64,000 nt of DNA from Alistipes sp. Lineage in GTDB: Bacteria > Bacteroidota > Bacteroidia > Bacteroidales > Rikenellaceae. The notes beneath the pieces were generated by a model. The model was not told where the DNA came from. It did no database searches and saw only the letters and a list, made by a program, of their open reading frames with translations. Of this stretch, positions 7,740 through 16,374 are shown piece after piece. The position numbers and the translations under genes were made by a program. The number at the start of each line of letters is the position of its first letter. The first letter of the stretch is position 1. Location: contig NZ_JAHHQJ010000003.1 of the NCBI RefSeq assembly GCF_020026455.1, positions 124,001-188,000 of the forward strand, written 5' to 3'.

Positions 7740-9314
7740 ATGAAAAGAGCGATCTATCTGCTGTCGTCACTCTTCGCCGCCGCGAGCCTCCTCTCGCCGG
7801 CACAGGCCGCCGGGTCCGCCGCCGACACCACGTCGAGAAGCACCCCACGGCCTTCCGACAAGCAGCGCGGACAGTTTCTCGCCCTCGAAGAGCAGTTTTC
7901 GCCCCAAAAACACATGCTGTCGGCACTCCACACAAATCCGGCAGTCCACACCTCGGCCTACCTCCGCGACTTCTCGCAGGCCGGCGTGGGCTACCGGCTG
8001 AACCACGACGACGAAGCGCAGCTTCTGGCCGCAGGCGACGGCAGCGATTACGGATTCTTCGCGGCCGAATCGTTCCGCCGGCTCTCGCCCCGGACTTCGG
8101 TGTGGGGCAAGGCCGGCTACCGCCGCGGGACCGTCCGCAACGTGACGTGGAACTCGTCCTCCGACCTCGAGCTCATCTATCCCTACATCACGGCCGACTC
8201 GACGGGCGGCGACCTGACCTCCGAGACCTACACATTCGGGGGCGGCTACGGACAGCAGCGCCGCAAATGGACCTGGGCCCTGGAAGCCGACATCAGGGCT
8301 TCGCACGAGTATCGCGACATCGACCCCCGGCCGCGCAACATCTCCATCGAGCTGCAATTCTGTGCCGGGGTGGCGTTCCGCACGGGCAACTACCTCACGG
8401 GCCTCTCGCTCAAGGCGCAGGAGTACAAACAGCGCGGCGACGTGGAGTTCTACAATCCGCTCGGCATCAAGGCCGAATACCATCTTTCGGGACTCGGCAG
8501 CCACTTTTCGCGCTTCTCGGGCGGCGAGGCCGGCAGCCACTACCGCGGAAGCGGCTGCACGCTCACCTTCACCGTCTCGCCGCGCGACGGCCGCGACGGA
8601 TGGTTTGCCGCGGCAAGCTACGCGTACAGAAAGGTGGAGAAAATCCTCGTCGCGTTCAACAACCTGCCCCTCCAGCGCATCGAACCCCGAACGCTGAGCG
8701 CACACATCGGTCGCACGGTCGCCGGACGCCTCCTCCACTGGGGCGTGGGCGCACGCCTGAGCTACCACTACCGTCCCGGCACGGAGAGCATCGTGGGCGA
8801 GAAGATTTCGAACATCTACGCCGTGGTGGGAGACCTCAAAATGTATGAATACAGCGCTCTGTCGGCACGCATCGACGCATACATGGGCCGCCGCGGCACC
8901 CGCTGGGAGTGGAACCTGTCGCCCTGGGCCGACTTCCGCCGACAGACCGAGGACTACCTCTACCCCTCGCAGAACCGCCGGGCGAGTCATCTCGCAGGCG
9001 GCGTCGACGGCTCCGTCCTGCTGAAGCGGTCGCGCATGTATCTGCGGTGCGAGGCCGGTGCGGGCTATCGCGCGGCCATGAGTCCCCATCTGCTGCTGCC
9101 GGTGGCCGACCTCCACGCCTCGCTGGTGAAGATGGTCCGCCACGACTACCGGCGCATGCAGCTCGATGCGGTGCTGATGCACTGCGCCCTGAGGGCCGAC
9201 CACACCCTGGGACGACGGCTCAACCTGTTTGCCTCGGCCAACTACCACTTCCGCCGTTTCTCGGACAGCACCCTCTCCCATGCGGTGGAACTCCAAGCCG
9301 GAATTACATTTTAA
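7740..9314 (+). CDS. DUF6850-type outer membrane beta-barrel protein
   Basis: A 524-aa protein with a signal peptide (residues 1-23, ending 'SPAQA') and a long run of alternating beta-strand sequence, rich in Tyr, Arg and Gly, ending '...HAVELQAGITF', as in outer membrane barrels. Its opening 'FSPQKHMLSALHTNPAVHTSAYLRDFSQAGVGY' and general pattern fit the Bacteroidota family I know as DUF6850; this is recall, not a search. It lies between two lipoproteins in the operon of the TonB receptor at 4549. It may form a second pore or a scaffold for the lipoproteins. No enzymatic motif was seen. Confidence 0.75.
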   Translation: MKRAIYLLSSLFAAASLLSPAQAAGSAADTTSRSTPRPSDKQRGQFLALEEQFSPQKHMLSALHTNPAVHTSAYLRDFSQAGVGYRLNHDDEAQLLAAGDGSDYGFFAAESFRRLSPRTSVWGKAGYRRGTVRNVTWNSSSDLELIYPYITADSTGGDLTSETYTFGGGYGQQRRKWTWALEADIRASHEYRDIDPRPRNISIELQFCAGVAFRTGNYLTGLSLKAQEYKQRGDVEFYNPLGIKAEYHLSGLGSHFSRFSGGEAGSHYRGSGCTLTFTVSPRDGRDGWFAAASYAYRKVEKILVAFNNLPLQRIEPRTLSAHIGRTVAGRLLHWGVGARLSYHYRPGTESIVGEKISNIYAVVGDLKMYEYSALSARIDAYMGRRGTRWEWNLSPWADFRRQTEDYLYPSQNRRASHLAGGVDGSVLLKRSRMYLRCEAGAGYRAAMSPHLLLPVADLHASLVKMVRHDYRRMQLDAVLMHCALRADHTLGRRLNLFASANYHFRRFSDSTLSHAVELQAGITF

Positions 9315-9353
9315 ATCAAAAAAACATAAAAATCACTCAAAATCAACAAAATC

Positions 9354-10601
9354 ATGATGACAAACCTTTTCAAATTCTTCATTGCTTCGACATTGCTGCT
9401 CTTTGCAGCCTGCAGCGACAACGACGACGATCATTCCAACGGCAAGACCCCTCTTACGCTCCGCATCAACATGCCCATCAGCGTAGAGCAGCCCAAACTC
9501 AAGACGCTCGACGCCATCTTCACGGAGGTCACCTCCGGCCAGACCATCCAGACCCGTGAGTTTACGGCCGCAAGCGAAGGCAGCTACACCGTCACCACCC
9601 AGCTCAAGGCCGGGACCTACAACCTGACGTTGAACGGCGTGGTGAGCTACACCCTCAACTCCGCCACGGTGGAGAGCTACATCGAGGCCTCGCGCGAAGG
9701 CATCACCGTCACCGAAGGCCAGCCCAACGAAATCAGCATCGAGAGCAGCATCTCGACCCTCACGTCCAACGACTTCGTCATCGAGGAGATCTTCTTCACC
9801 GGAACACTCACTCCCGAAGGCAACCAGTATGACGGAGACAAGTATGTCAAAATCACCAACAACACCGACCGCACCCTCTATGCCGATGGGCTCATTCTCA
9901 TGGATTCGGAGTTCCTCACCGTGTCGAAATACAACTACACGCCCGACATCATGAGCGAGTTCTTCTCCATCAGCAACACCCTCATCGTCCCCGGCAAGGG
10001 TAAGGATTATCCGGTGGCTCCCGGCAAGTCGATCGTCATTGCCGACACCGCCATCGACCACCGTCAGTACAACCCCCGTTCGTTCGACCTCTCGAAGGCC
10101 GACTTCGAATACCACAACGAGCGCGACGACGAGGATGTCGACAACCCCCTGGTCCCGAACATGATCTCCTCGTCGCTGGGCAAGGACATGATGTGGACCT
10201 TCCACAACCGCGGCTTCAAGTCCTACGCCATCGGCCGCTTCGGCGAGGGTGTGACCGCCGCATCGTTCGCCCAGGACAACTTCTACACCGCCGAATATGA
10301 GATGGTAGTTCCCGGCCACGGCTCCTTCCCCATGAGCTGCGAAGCCTGGAAATTCCCCAACGCATGGATCACCGACGCCGTGAACCTGAGCATCGAGGAG
10401 CAGTTTGCCTGGATCGTCACTGCACCCACGCTGGATTCGGGTTGGAGCTACTGCGGCAAGATCGACCACGACCAGACCCGCTACGGCAAGAGCGTTATCC
10501 GCAAGAGCGTGAAGATGGCCGACGGCCGCACCCTGCTCAAGGACACCAACAATTCGACGGTGGACTTCACGCCCGAATCAACCCCCTCACTCATGCAGTA
10601 G
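9354..10601 (+). CDS. DUF4876-type lipoprotein with lamin-tail-like domain
   Basis: A 415-aa lipoprotein (lipobox 'LLFAACSDNDDD'; the acidic run after the cysteine resembles a Bacteroidota surface-export signal). Residues about 35-140 form a beta-sandwich ('LTLRINMPISVEQPKL', 'LKAGTYNLTLNGVVSY'). Residues about 145-290 look like a lamin-tail (LTD) domain: 'DFVIEEIFFTGT', 'DKYVKITNNTDRTLYADGLILMDSEF', 'VAPGKSIVIADTAIDH'. The whole fits the family called DUF4876. Two starts are possible (9354 or 9357, MMT); the first is given. It follows the barrel gene by 39 bases and ends 4 bases before the ABC ATPase gene. It is probably a surface partner of the receptor or barrel; its ligand is unknown. Confidence 0.78.
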   Translation: MMTNLFKFFIASTLLLFAACSDNDDDHSNGKTPLTLRINMPISVEQPKLKTLDAIFTEVTSGQTIQTREFTAASEGSYTVTTQLKAGTYNLTLNGVVSYTLNSATVESYIEASREGITVTEGQPNEISIESSISTLTSNDFVIEEIFFTGTLTPEGNQYDGDKYVKITNNTDRTLYADGLILMDSEFLTVSKYNYTPDIMSEFFSISNTLIVPGKGKDYPVAPGKSIVIADTAIDHRQYNPRSFDLSKADFEYHNERDDEDVDNPLVPNMISSSLGKDMMWTFHNRGFKSYAIGRFGEGVTAASFAQDNFYTAEYEMVVPGHGSFPMSCEAWKFPNAWITDAVNLSIEEQFAWIVTAPTLDSGWSYCGKIDHDQTRYGKSVIRKSVKMADGRTLLKDTNNSTVDFTPESTPSLMQ

Positions 10602-10605
10602 GAGC

Positions 10606-11490
10606 ATGAACGACAATGTTATCGAATGCCGGAACCTGACCCACTACTACGGGAAGCGGCTCATCTATCGGGATTTGAGTTTTGATGTACCAAGAGGCCG
10701 AATACTCGGCCTCTTGGGCAAAAACGGCACCGGCAAGACCACCACCATCAACATCCTGAGCGGCTACCTCCGGCCCCTCGAGGGCGAGTGTCGCATCTTC
10801 GGCGAGGAGCTGCGCCGCCTCACGCCGCAGACCCGACAGAAGATAGCCCTGCTCATCGAGGGCCATGTGCAGTACTCCTACATGACCATCGAGGAAATCG
10901 AGCGGTTCTACGCCCCGTTCTACCCCCGATGGAACCGCGACGCCTACTACGCCCTGATGGAGAAACTGCATGTCGCCCCGCGGCAGCGCATCTCGCGCAT
11001 GTCGTGCGGCCAGCAGTCGCAGGTGGCCCTCGGTCTGATTCTGGCACAGGATGCCGAGCTGCTCATCCTCGACGACTTCTCGATGGGTCTCGACCCCGGC
11101 TACCGCCGTCTGTTCGTCGAGTATCTCCGCGACTATGCCCGTGCCGAGGACAAGACCGTGTTTCTGACCTCCCACATCATTCAGGACATGGAGAAACTCA
11201 TCGAAGAGTGCATCATCATGGACTACGGCCGCATCATGGTGCAGATGCCCGTCGGGGAGCTGCTCTCCACGTTCGGCCGCTACATGTTCACCACCCCGCT
11301 GTCGTCACTGCCCGACATCGAAGGCTGCCACCATCCGCAGGTGACCCGCGGAGAGGGCGAGCTGTTCTCGTTCGAAGCCCCCGACACGGTGGCCGACAGA
11401 CTGCGCCGCAGCGGCATACCGTTCGGCAAACTCACGCGCGAGAAGCTCAACCTCGAGGACGCTTTCATCGGCCTGACCGGAAAATATTGA
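10606..11490 (+). CDS. ABC transporter ATP-binding protein with atypical signature and Walker B
   Basis: A 294-aa ATPase of an ABC transporter on the inner membrane. Walker A is 'GLLGKNGTGKTT' (about 35-46) and the H-loop is 'LTSHI' (His190). The signature reads MSCGQ (132-136) in place of LSGGQ, and the residue after the Walker B aspartate is Asp (Asp157 in 'LLILDDF') where most ABC ATPases have the catalytic Glu. A C-terminal extension of about 80 residues follows the nucleotide-binding domain. It is preceded by the DUF4876 gene (4-base gap) and followed by a six-helix permease (5-base gap), so it should pair with that. The altered residues suggest slow turnover or a subfamily variation. 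Confidence 0.9.
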   Translation: MNDNVIECRNLTHYYGKRLIYRDLSFDVPRGRILGLLGKNGTGKTTTINILSGYLRPLEGECRIFGEELRRLTPQTRQKIALLIEGHVQYSYMTIEEIERFYAPFYPRWNRDAYYALMEKLHVAPRQRISRMSCGQQSQVALGLILAQDAELLILDDFSMGLDPGYRRLFVEYLRDYARAEDKTVFLTSHIIQDMEKLIEECIIMDYGRIMVQMPVGELLSTFGRYMFTTPLSSLPDIEGCHHPQVTRGEGELFSFEAPDTVADRLRRSGIPFGKLTREKLNLEDAFIGLTGKY

Positions 11491-11495
11491 CAACC

Positions 11496-12167
11496 ATGGA
11501 AAAAGCGATTTTCTACAAAGAGTGGATCAAGATGCGCTCGCTGCTGCCGGTGATGAGTCTCGCCCTCATCGGCATAACGATCTACGCCCTGCTGCGCATC
11601 GACCGCGCCGTCACCCTCAACGGAGCCGCCCATCTGTGGCAGATAATGCTCGACAAGGAGGTGGTGTTCATCGAGATACTGCGCTTCGTGCCGCTCATCG
11701 CAGGCCTGCTGCTCTCGCTGGCGCAGTTCCTGCCCGAAATGATGCACAAGCGGCTGAAACTGACCCTCCACCTGCCCTATCCCCGCCATCGGATGATCCT
11801 GCTCATGGCCGCCATCGGGCTGGGACTGCTCATCGTGCTGTTCGCCCTTCAGGGCGTGCTGCTGTGGGGCTACCTCCACCGCCTGCTGGCTCCCGAGCTC
11901 ACCGCACACGCACTGCTCACCGCCCTGCCGTGGTGGCTGGCCGGGCTGACGCTCTACCTGCTCTGCGCCTGGATCTGCATGGAACCGACCCGTTACCTCC
12001 GCGGAATCTACATCGTCATGGCGCTGGGGCTGTGCCGCATGTTCTACCTGAGCGACGTCCCCCGATCCTACGACGGCATGCTGCCCTGGCTGGCCGTGCT
12101 GCTCGCGGGTCTATTCTTCCTGCCCCTGCTGTCGATGCACCGCTTCAAGGAGGGCTGCCAGGATTAA
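11496..12167 (+). CDS. ABC-2-like permease subunit
   Basis: A 223-aa membrane protein with about six hydrophobic segments: roughly residues 16-34, 60-82, 104-128, 145-163, 170-190 and 198-215. It starts 'MEKAIFYKEWIKMRSLLP', the amphipathic opening typical of ABC-2 permeases. Its gene lies 5 bases after the ABC ATPase gene, so the two very likely form one transporter. The polarity (export or import) cannot be read from sequence, though ABC-2 proteins mostly export. The long open frame upstream in the same phase belongs to an alternative reading of the ATPase gene and was trimmed. Family assignment is by topology and context. Confidence 0.78.
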   Translation: MEKAIFYKEWIKMRSLLPVMSLALIGITIYALLRIDRAVTLNGAAHLWQIMLDKEVVFIEILRFVPLIAGLLLSLAQFLPEMMHKRLKLTLHLPYPRHRMILLMAAIGLGLLIVLFALQGVLLWGYLHRLLAPELTAHALLTALPWWLAGLTLYLLCAWICMEPTRYLRGIYIVMALGLCRMFYLSDVPRSYDGMLPWLAVLLAGLFFLPLLSMHRFKEGCQD

Positions 12168-12189
12168 CCGCAAAACAGATTTTACACCC

Positions 12190-13410
12190 ATGCTCAAGAT
12201 TATCAAAACAGGAGTTGTCGTTCTGGCCTGCGGTCTGTTGTCGTGGCTGCTGCCCTGGCTGCTGGCCTTCATGACCGCCTCACCCTCGTGGCACCCCTTC
12301 ACCCTTTACAGCTGCATCGTCCACTCATTCGCACAGCTCGACTACGATTGCCACGGCAAGGTCTTCGGCCGCGACTTCAACGGCAACAGATACACCGAAC
12401 GGCAGATCGACAGCATCATGCCCCTGTTCTACTACCGTCAGCTGGCCGCCGAGGGACGTTTCCCTTCGGAGATCGAGGGCGTGAAAGTCACGCCGCAGGA
12501 TGCCGAACGCACGGGATTCATCTTCCGCACAACCCCCTCGGAGATCAACCGCCCCAGGACAGGCCTCTACCAGATCCTGGAGTCCCATCCCCGAAGGCTC
12601 GAGTTCGAGTCGCCCACCGATGTATTCCGCATCACAGGCCACGCCATGGAGTTTGTCGACATGGCCACCAATACGGTCAATGCCGACAAGAGCCGGCGTT
12701 TCACGGCCGCCCTGCAGGAGGCGGGGTTCCGCTTTCCGGCACGGCTGGTGTCGGGCAACGCCTCGACGCAGAAGGAGTATGACAACGGCTATTTCCTGAA
12801 GGACGACAGCGGTCAGATTTTCCACCTGCTGCAAATCGACGGCCAGCCCCAAGTCCGCCGCATCGCCCTTCCGGACTCGCTGGAGATCACCCACATCTTC
12901 GTCACCGAATTTGCCGACCGACGGCATCTCGCCTTCATGAGCGACAGCCAGCGGCGGTTCCACGCCCTGCGTGCCGGGGACTACTCGCTGCACGAGGTAT
13001 CCGTCGAGCCGTTCGATGCCGCCAATGATGCGCTGATGATCATCGGCGACATGTTCTACTGGACCGTCACCCTGCAGCGCGACCACGACGAGCGGCTCAT
13101 GGCGATCAATGCCCGCGACTATTCGCTGGTGGATTCCTACACCCCGCCCGCAGAGACCACCACCGCGGAGCGTGTGGGGAAATACCTCTTCCCGACGGCT
13201 CTGTCCTTCACCTCGGCGAAGGATGCCTTTGTCCGTCCGCGTCTTGCGCCCTACTCGCCCCATGCACTGTGGCTGGGGGCGGTTTTGGCTGCCGTCTATG
13301 CCTTCGTCCATCGCCGCCGCTTCGCCCGGCATGCGATGCCGACAGCGGGCATCCTGCTGCTGGGATTCTATCTCTTCCTGCCCCTGCTGCTATTGGGCCA
13401 CCGCAAATGA
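12190..13410 (+). CDS. DUF4857-type membrane-anchored periplasmic protein
   Basis: A 406-aa protein with an N-terminal membrane anchor (about 7-29), a large domain facing the periplasm (about 35-345) and two C-terminal helices (about 350-368 and 378-400). The soluble part has 'GRDFNGNRYTERQIDSIMPLFYYRQL' and 'IEGVKVTPQDAERTGFIFRTTPSEIN', which I associate with the Bacteroidota family DUF4857; later repeats such as 'YSLHEVSVEPFDA' and 'DYSLVDSYTPP' suggest a propeller-like fold. It is the last gene of the operon, 22 bases after the permease, and probably works with the ABC pair at the inner membrane face. Function is unknown. Confidence 0.75.
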   Translation: MLKIIKTGVVVLACGLLSWLLPWLLAFMTASPSWHPFTLYSCIVHSFAQLDYDCHGKVFGRDFNGNRYTERQIDSIMPLFYYRQLAAEGRFPSEIEGVKVTPQDAERTGFIFRTTPSEINRPRTGLYQILESHPRRLEFESPTDVFRITGHAMEFVDMATNTVNADKSRRFTAALQEAGFRFPARLVSGNASTQKEYDNGYFLKDDSGQIFHLLQIDGQPQVRRIALPDSLEITHIFVTEFADRRHLAFMSDSQRRFHALRAGDYSLHEVSVEPFDAANDALMIIGDMFYWTVTLQRDHDERLMAINARDYSLVDSYTPPAETTTAERVGKYLFPTALSFTSAKDAFVRPRLAPYSPHALWLGAVLAAVYAFVHRRRFARHAMPTAGILLLGFYLFLPLLLLGHRK

Positions 13411-13428
13411 GGCGTTTAGCGATTCGGA

Positions 13429-13478
13429 CCAAAAAAAAATCACCCCGACACGCAGTAACCGCGGTCGGGGTGATTTGC
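13429..13478. terminator. bidirectional terminator between the DUF4857 and GH20 genes
   Basis: Arms 13440-13449 and 13464-13473 (TCACCCCGAC / GTCGGGGTGA) pair perfectly. An A-run precedes the stem (13429-13437) and T residues follow it, so it can stop the plus-strand operon and the convergent hexosaminidase gene. Confidence 0.85.
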
Positions 13479-13492
13479 AAATGGGCCACGGA

Positions 13493-15793
13493 TCAGTCCC
13501 GAGCATATTTGAACCATGCGGCCGGGCATTCGCGCTTCACGCCGTCGGCTCCGGTCTCGAAGAACTTGAGCAGACCGCCGTTGTAGTCGAAATAGGTGAC
13601 CTGAATCTTGTGGAGCCCCTTTGCCAGAGCCACCTGCGAGGTCCGTTCCCGGGGCGAATGGGCACCGTCGTTGTCGACAATCACCTCGCCGTCGATGGTC
13701 ACCACACTGCCGTCGTCGGAGAGGGTCGACAGCGTGTAGACGCCATCGGCCGGCACCTCGATGTAGCCGTCGAAGAGGAGCGCGATGGAGCCCTTCACCT
13801 CCGAAGGGATATTCACGCCGTTGGTGCTGACATAGGTTTCGAGGGTGCGCGCGGCAGGGATCCGGGCGCAGACTTCACCGGTGTAGTCCTTGCGCTCGAC
13901 GCGCAGGCCCTCGCCCAATGCTGCGGGGGCGGTCACGGCAGGCATGTAATCCTGCTTGATGAACTCGGTCCGGTAGATATCGCCGGGCGTGCCGTCGGGA
14001 CGGAAGCCGCGAATCACGAAACGGGTGGTTTGGGTAACTGGAACGGGAGCCGTGTATTTGGGCGATGAAAGTGTGGGGACGGAGCCGTCGGTCGTGTAGC
14101 GGATATCGATTCCGGGGAGCATGCACTCGACCTTGAGAGCGGCACTGTCGACGAATGCGTTCCGGTCATGGAAGCCCTTGAGGTCGGGAATGCGGTAGTT
14201 GACGCCCATCCTGTCGAAACGCGGGAAGTGGCCCAGCAGCTTGCCCTCGAAGGCCGGATAATCGTTCCGTTTGTCGGCTGCACACCAGCCCAACTCGCTG
14301 ACGGCCACCATCCGGGGCGTGATCATGTACTCCATGCGGTCCATCGAAGGAATCCACTCGCACCAGATATTACACTGCACACCCTTCACCAGCGCCTTCT
14401 CGGCCTCGGTGAGATCGGCCGGATAGGGATTCGTCCCGTAGATCTGCGTCAGCGAAGCGTCGTTCTGCTCGTAGTCGAAATAGAAGCAGGTATTGGGGCA
14501 GATGATGGCTTCCATGCCCTTGGAGGTCGCCTTCTTCACGGCATCGCCGCACCAGCTTCTCCACCACGAAATGGCACTCGTGGCATTCAGACCGTCCTCC
14601 ACCACTTCGTCCCAACCGATGAGACGCTTGCCGTGGGAGTTGAAGAACCGCTCCATCTCGCGGATGAAGTAGGCCTGGATCCCGTCGACATTCCCCAGTT
14701 TTTCGCGGCGAATCAGCTCGTTGCACTTCCTGCAGCTCTTCCAGTTCTTGCGGTCGACCTCGTCCCCGCCGATGTGGGCATACTCATAGGGGAAGAGTTC
14801 GAAGACCTCTTTCCAGATGTTGCAGGCAAACTCCACGGCCTTTTCATCGCCTACGCAGATGGGCGAGGAGAAGACATCACCCCACGCCTCGGCCTGCTCG
14901 CAGTCGACGAAGGGATACTGCTCGATGGCTGCCAGGAAGTGGCCCGGCATGTCGATTTCGGGAATGACGTCGATACCGCGCTCGGCAGCATAGCCGACCA
15001 CCTCGCGAATATCCTCCTGGGTGTAGAAACCGCCATAGATGGTGTCGCCCTCGACAATCTTGATCTTGTCGGCCGGAATGCCGTAGTCGGGATTCGCAAG
15101 TTCCTGCTCGTAACGCAGACAGGTGCGGTCGTGCGCGTTGAACTTGCGCCATGCGCCCTTTTCGGTCAGCAGCGGGTAGCGCTTGATTTCGATGCGCCAG
15201 CCCTGATCGTCGGTCAGATGCCAGTGGAACTTGTTCAACTTGTAGAGCGACATCAAGTCGAGCAGGTGCTTCACCTCTTCCTTGTCGTAGAAGTGACGCG
15301 AAACGTCGAGGTGCATGCCGCGCCACTCGAAACGGGGCGCATCGGTAATGTCGACGCACTCCATCGAGAGGTTGCTCCAATCCCGGGCCTCGATGCCGTC
15401 GGGCAGCAGCTGGCGCACGGTGGAGATGGCCGAAGCCACGCCCGAATAATCGGCAGCCTCGATGAGCAGCTGCTTTTTGCCGACAGCGAGGTGGTAGCCT
15501 CCCTTGGCAAGGCTGTCGACCCGGCAGATGAGGATCGGAGCGGCCGCATCCTCACCGCTCTTGACGGTCAGGAAACTCCGGGGCAGGAAACTTTCCAGAT
15601 ACCCGACCGCCGGCAGCAGCTCCTTGCTGGACACGCTGACCGTCATTCCCTCCTTGAAGGCGAAGGAGCCGTTTTGCTTGACCACCGTCACGGGAGTGGG
15701 CAACAGGATTTCCGTTTTGTTCTCGGGCTGCGCGCACGAGACCGAGCATGCCAGACCGAGCATCAGAATCAATTTTTCGAACGAGAGATTCAT
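13493..15793 (-). CDS. beta-N-acetylhexosaminidase, GH20, with PA14 domain
   Basis: A 766-aa lipoprotein enzyme that removes terminal N-acetylhexosamines from glycans. It has a lipoprotein signal (Cys20 in 'ACSVSC'), a GH20 N-terminal domain (about 30-150), the catalytic TIM barrel (about 155-520) with the acid pair Asp344-Glu345 in 'HIGGDEV', plus 'FHWHLTDDQGWR' and 'PEIDMPGH', then a chitobiase-type C-terminal beta domain ('YTTDGSVPTLSSPKY') and a PA14-like domain (about 620-755; 'YTLSTLSDDGSVVTIDGEVIVDN'). It is a single gene with its own terminator, likely on the outer membrane or in the periplasm, acting on host mucin or N-glycan ends. Assignment is firm; linkage specificity is inferred. 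Confidence 0.95.
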   Translation of the reverse strand: MNLSFEKLILMLGLACSVSCAQPENKTEILLPTPVTVVKQNGSFAFKEGMTVSVSSKELLPAVGYLESFLPRSFLTVKSGEDAAAPILICRVDSLAKGGYHLAVGKKQLLIEAADYSGVASAISTVRQLLPDGIEARDWSNLSMECVDITDAPRFEWRGMHLDVSRHFYDKEEVKHLLDLMSLYKLNKFHWHLTDDQGWRIEIKRYPLLTEKGAWRKFNAHDRTCLRYEQELANPDYGIPADKIKIVEGDTIYGGFYTQEDIREVVGYAAERGIDVIPEIDMPGHFLAAIEQYPFVDCEQAEAWGDVFSSPICVGDEKAVEFACNIWKEVFELFPYEYAHIGGDEVDRKNWKSCRKCNELIRREKLGNVDGIQAYFIREMERFFNSHGKRLIGWDEVVEDGLNATSAISWWRSWCGDAVKKATSKGMEAIICPNTCFYFDYEQNDASLTQIYGTNPYPADLTEAEKALVKGVQCNIWCEWIPSMDRMEYMITPRMVAVSELGWCAADKRNDYPAFEGKLLGHFPRFDRMGVNYRIPDLKGFHDRNAFVDSAALKVECMLPGIDIRYTTDGSVPTLSSPKYTAPVPVTQTTRFVIRGFRPDGTPGDIYRTEFIKQDYMPAVTAPAALGEGLRVERKDYTGEVCARIPAARTLETYVSTNGVNIPSEVKGSIALLFDGYIEVPADGVYTLSTLSDDGSVVTIDGEVIVDNDGAHSPRERTSQVALAKGLHKIQVTYFDYNGGLLKFFETGADGVKRECPAAWFKYARD

Positions 15794-16374
15794 GGGTTTT
15801 TAAGGTTTTGAGGTCGTTTTATACAAAGGTCTTCAAAAATCGGAAAAAAGTTGTGGCTAAAAATGCCAAAATTCGGCGGATGGCCAATTTTTCATATGCA
15901 CAACCCATATGCAATATTCGCAAAATATCCCGACATCTGCAAACAGATTGCGTGGAATTTGGCCGACGAACGGTGAAATTTAACAATCGGGGAGGCGTCG
16001 CCGAACCTCCCGCCCGAACAGGACGGCCGGCTCCTCCGGGGCTGCGTCCGAAGAAAAAGGGCCGAAAACAGGGATGGAGCGAGGGTTTCATCCGGACGCC
16101 CCAATCGGCCTTTGCGGGCTTTCGGGACAAACCCGGGAGCTGTACCGAGAGGCCGCAAGCAGCCGCCCTTCCGCCCCGCTTATCGGGCCCCGTTTGATCC
16201 GGGTTTCCCAATACGCGCAATACGGCACAAGCCCGGGACGAAATCCCGGGCTTGCGCAAGCGTCCCAACCGCCGCCCTGCATGTAAGCCGCAATCGATGT
16301 GCCCACGGGCGGTGCAGGGCTCCAATCCTTCCGTCGGCCTCCTGCCGGTACGCCCCGGCGGCTCCGCCCGAAGG
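15794..16374. other. intergenic spacer between GH20 and asd
   Basis: This 581-base stretch has an AT-rich part next to the hexosaminidase start and a GC-rich part with hairpins, the clearest at 16228-16254 (11-base arms CAAGCCCGGGA / TCCCGGGCTTG, 5-base loop). No frame here looks like a protein: the candidates are rich in Arg, Pro and Gly. The hairpin has no T-run. Confidence 0.6.
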
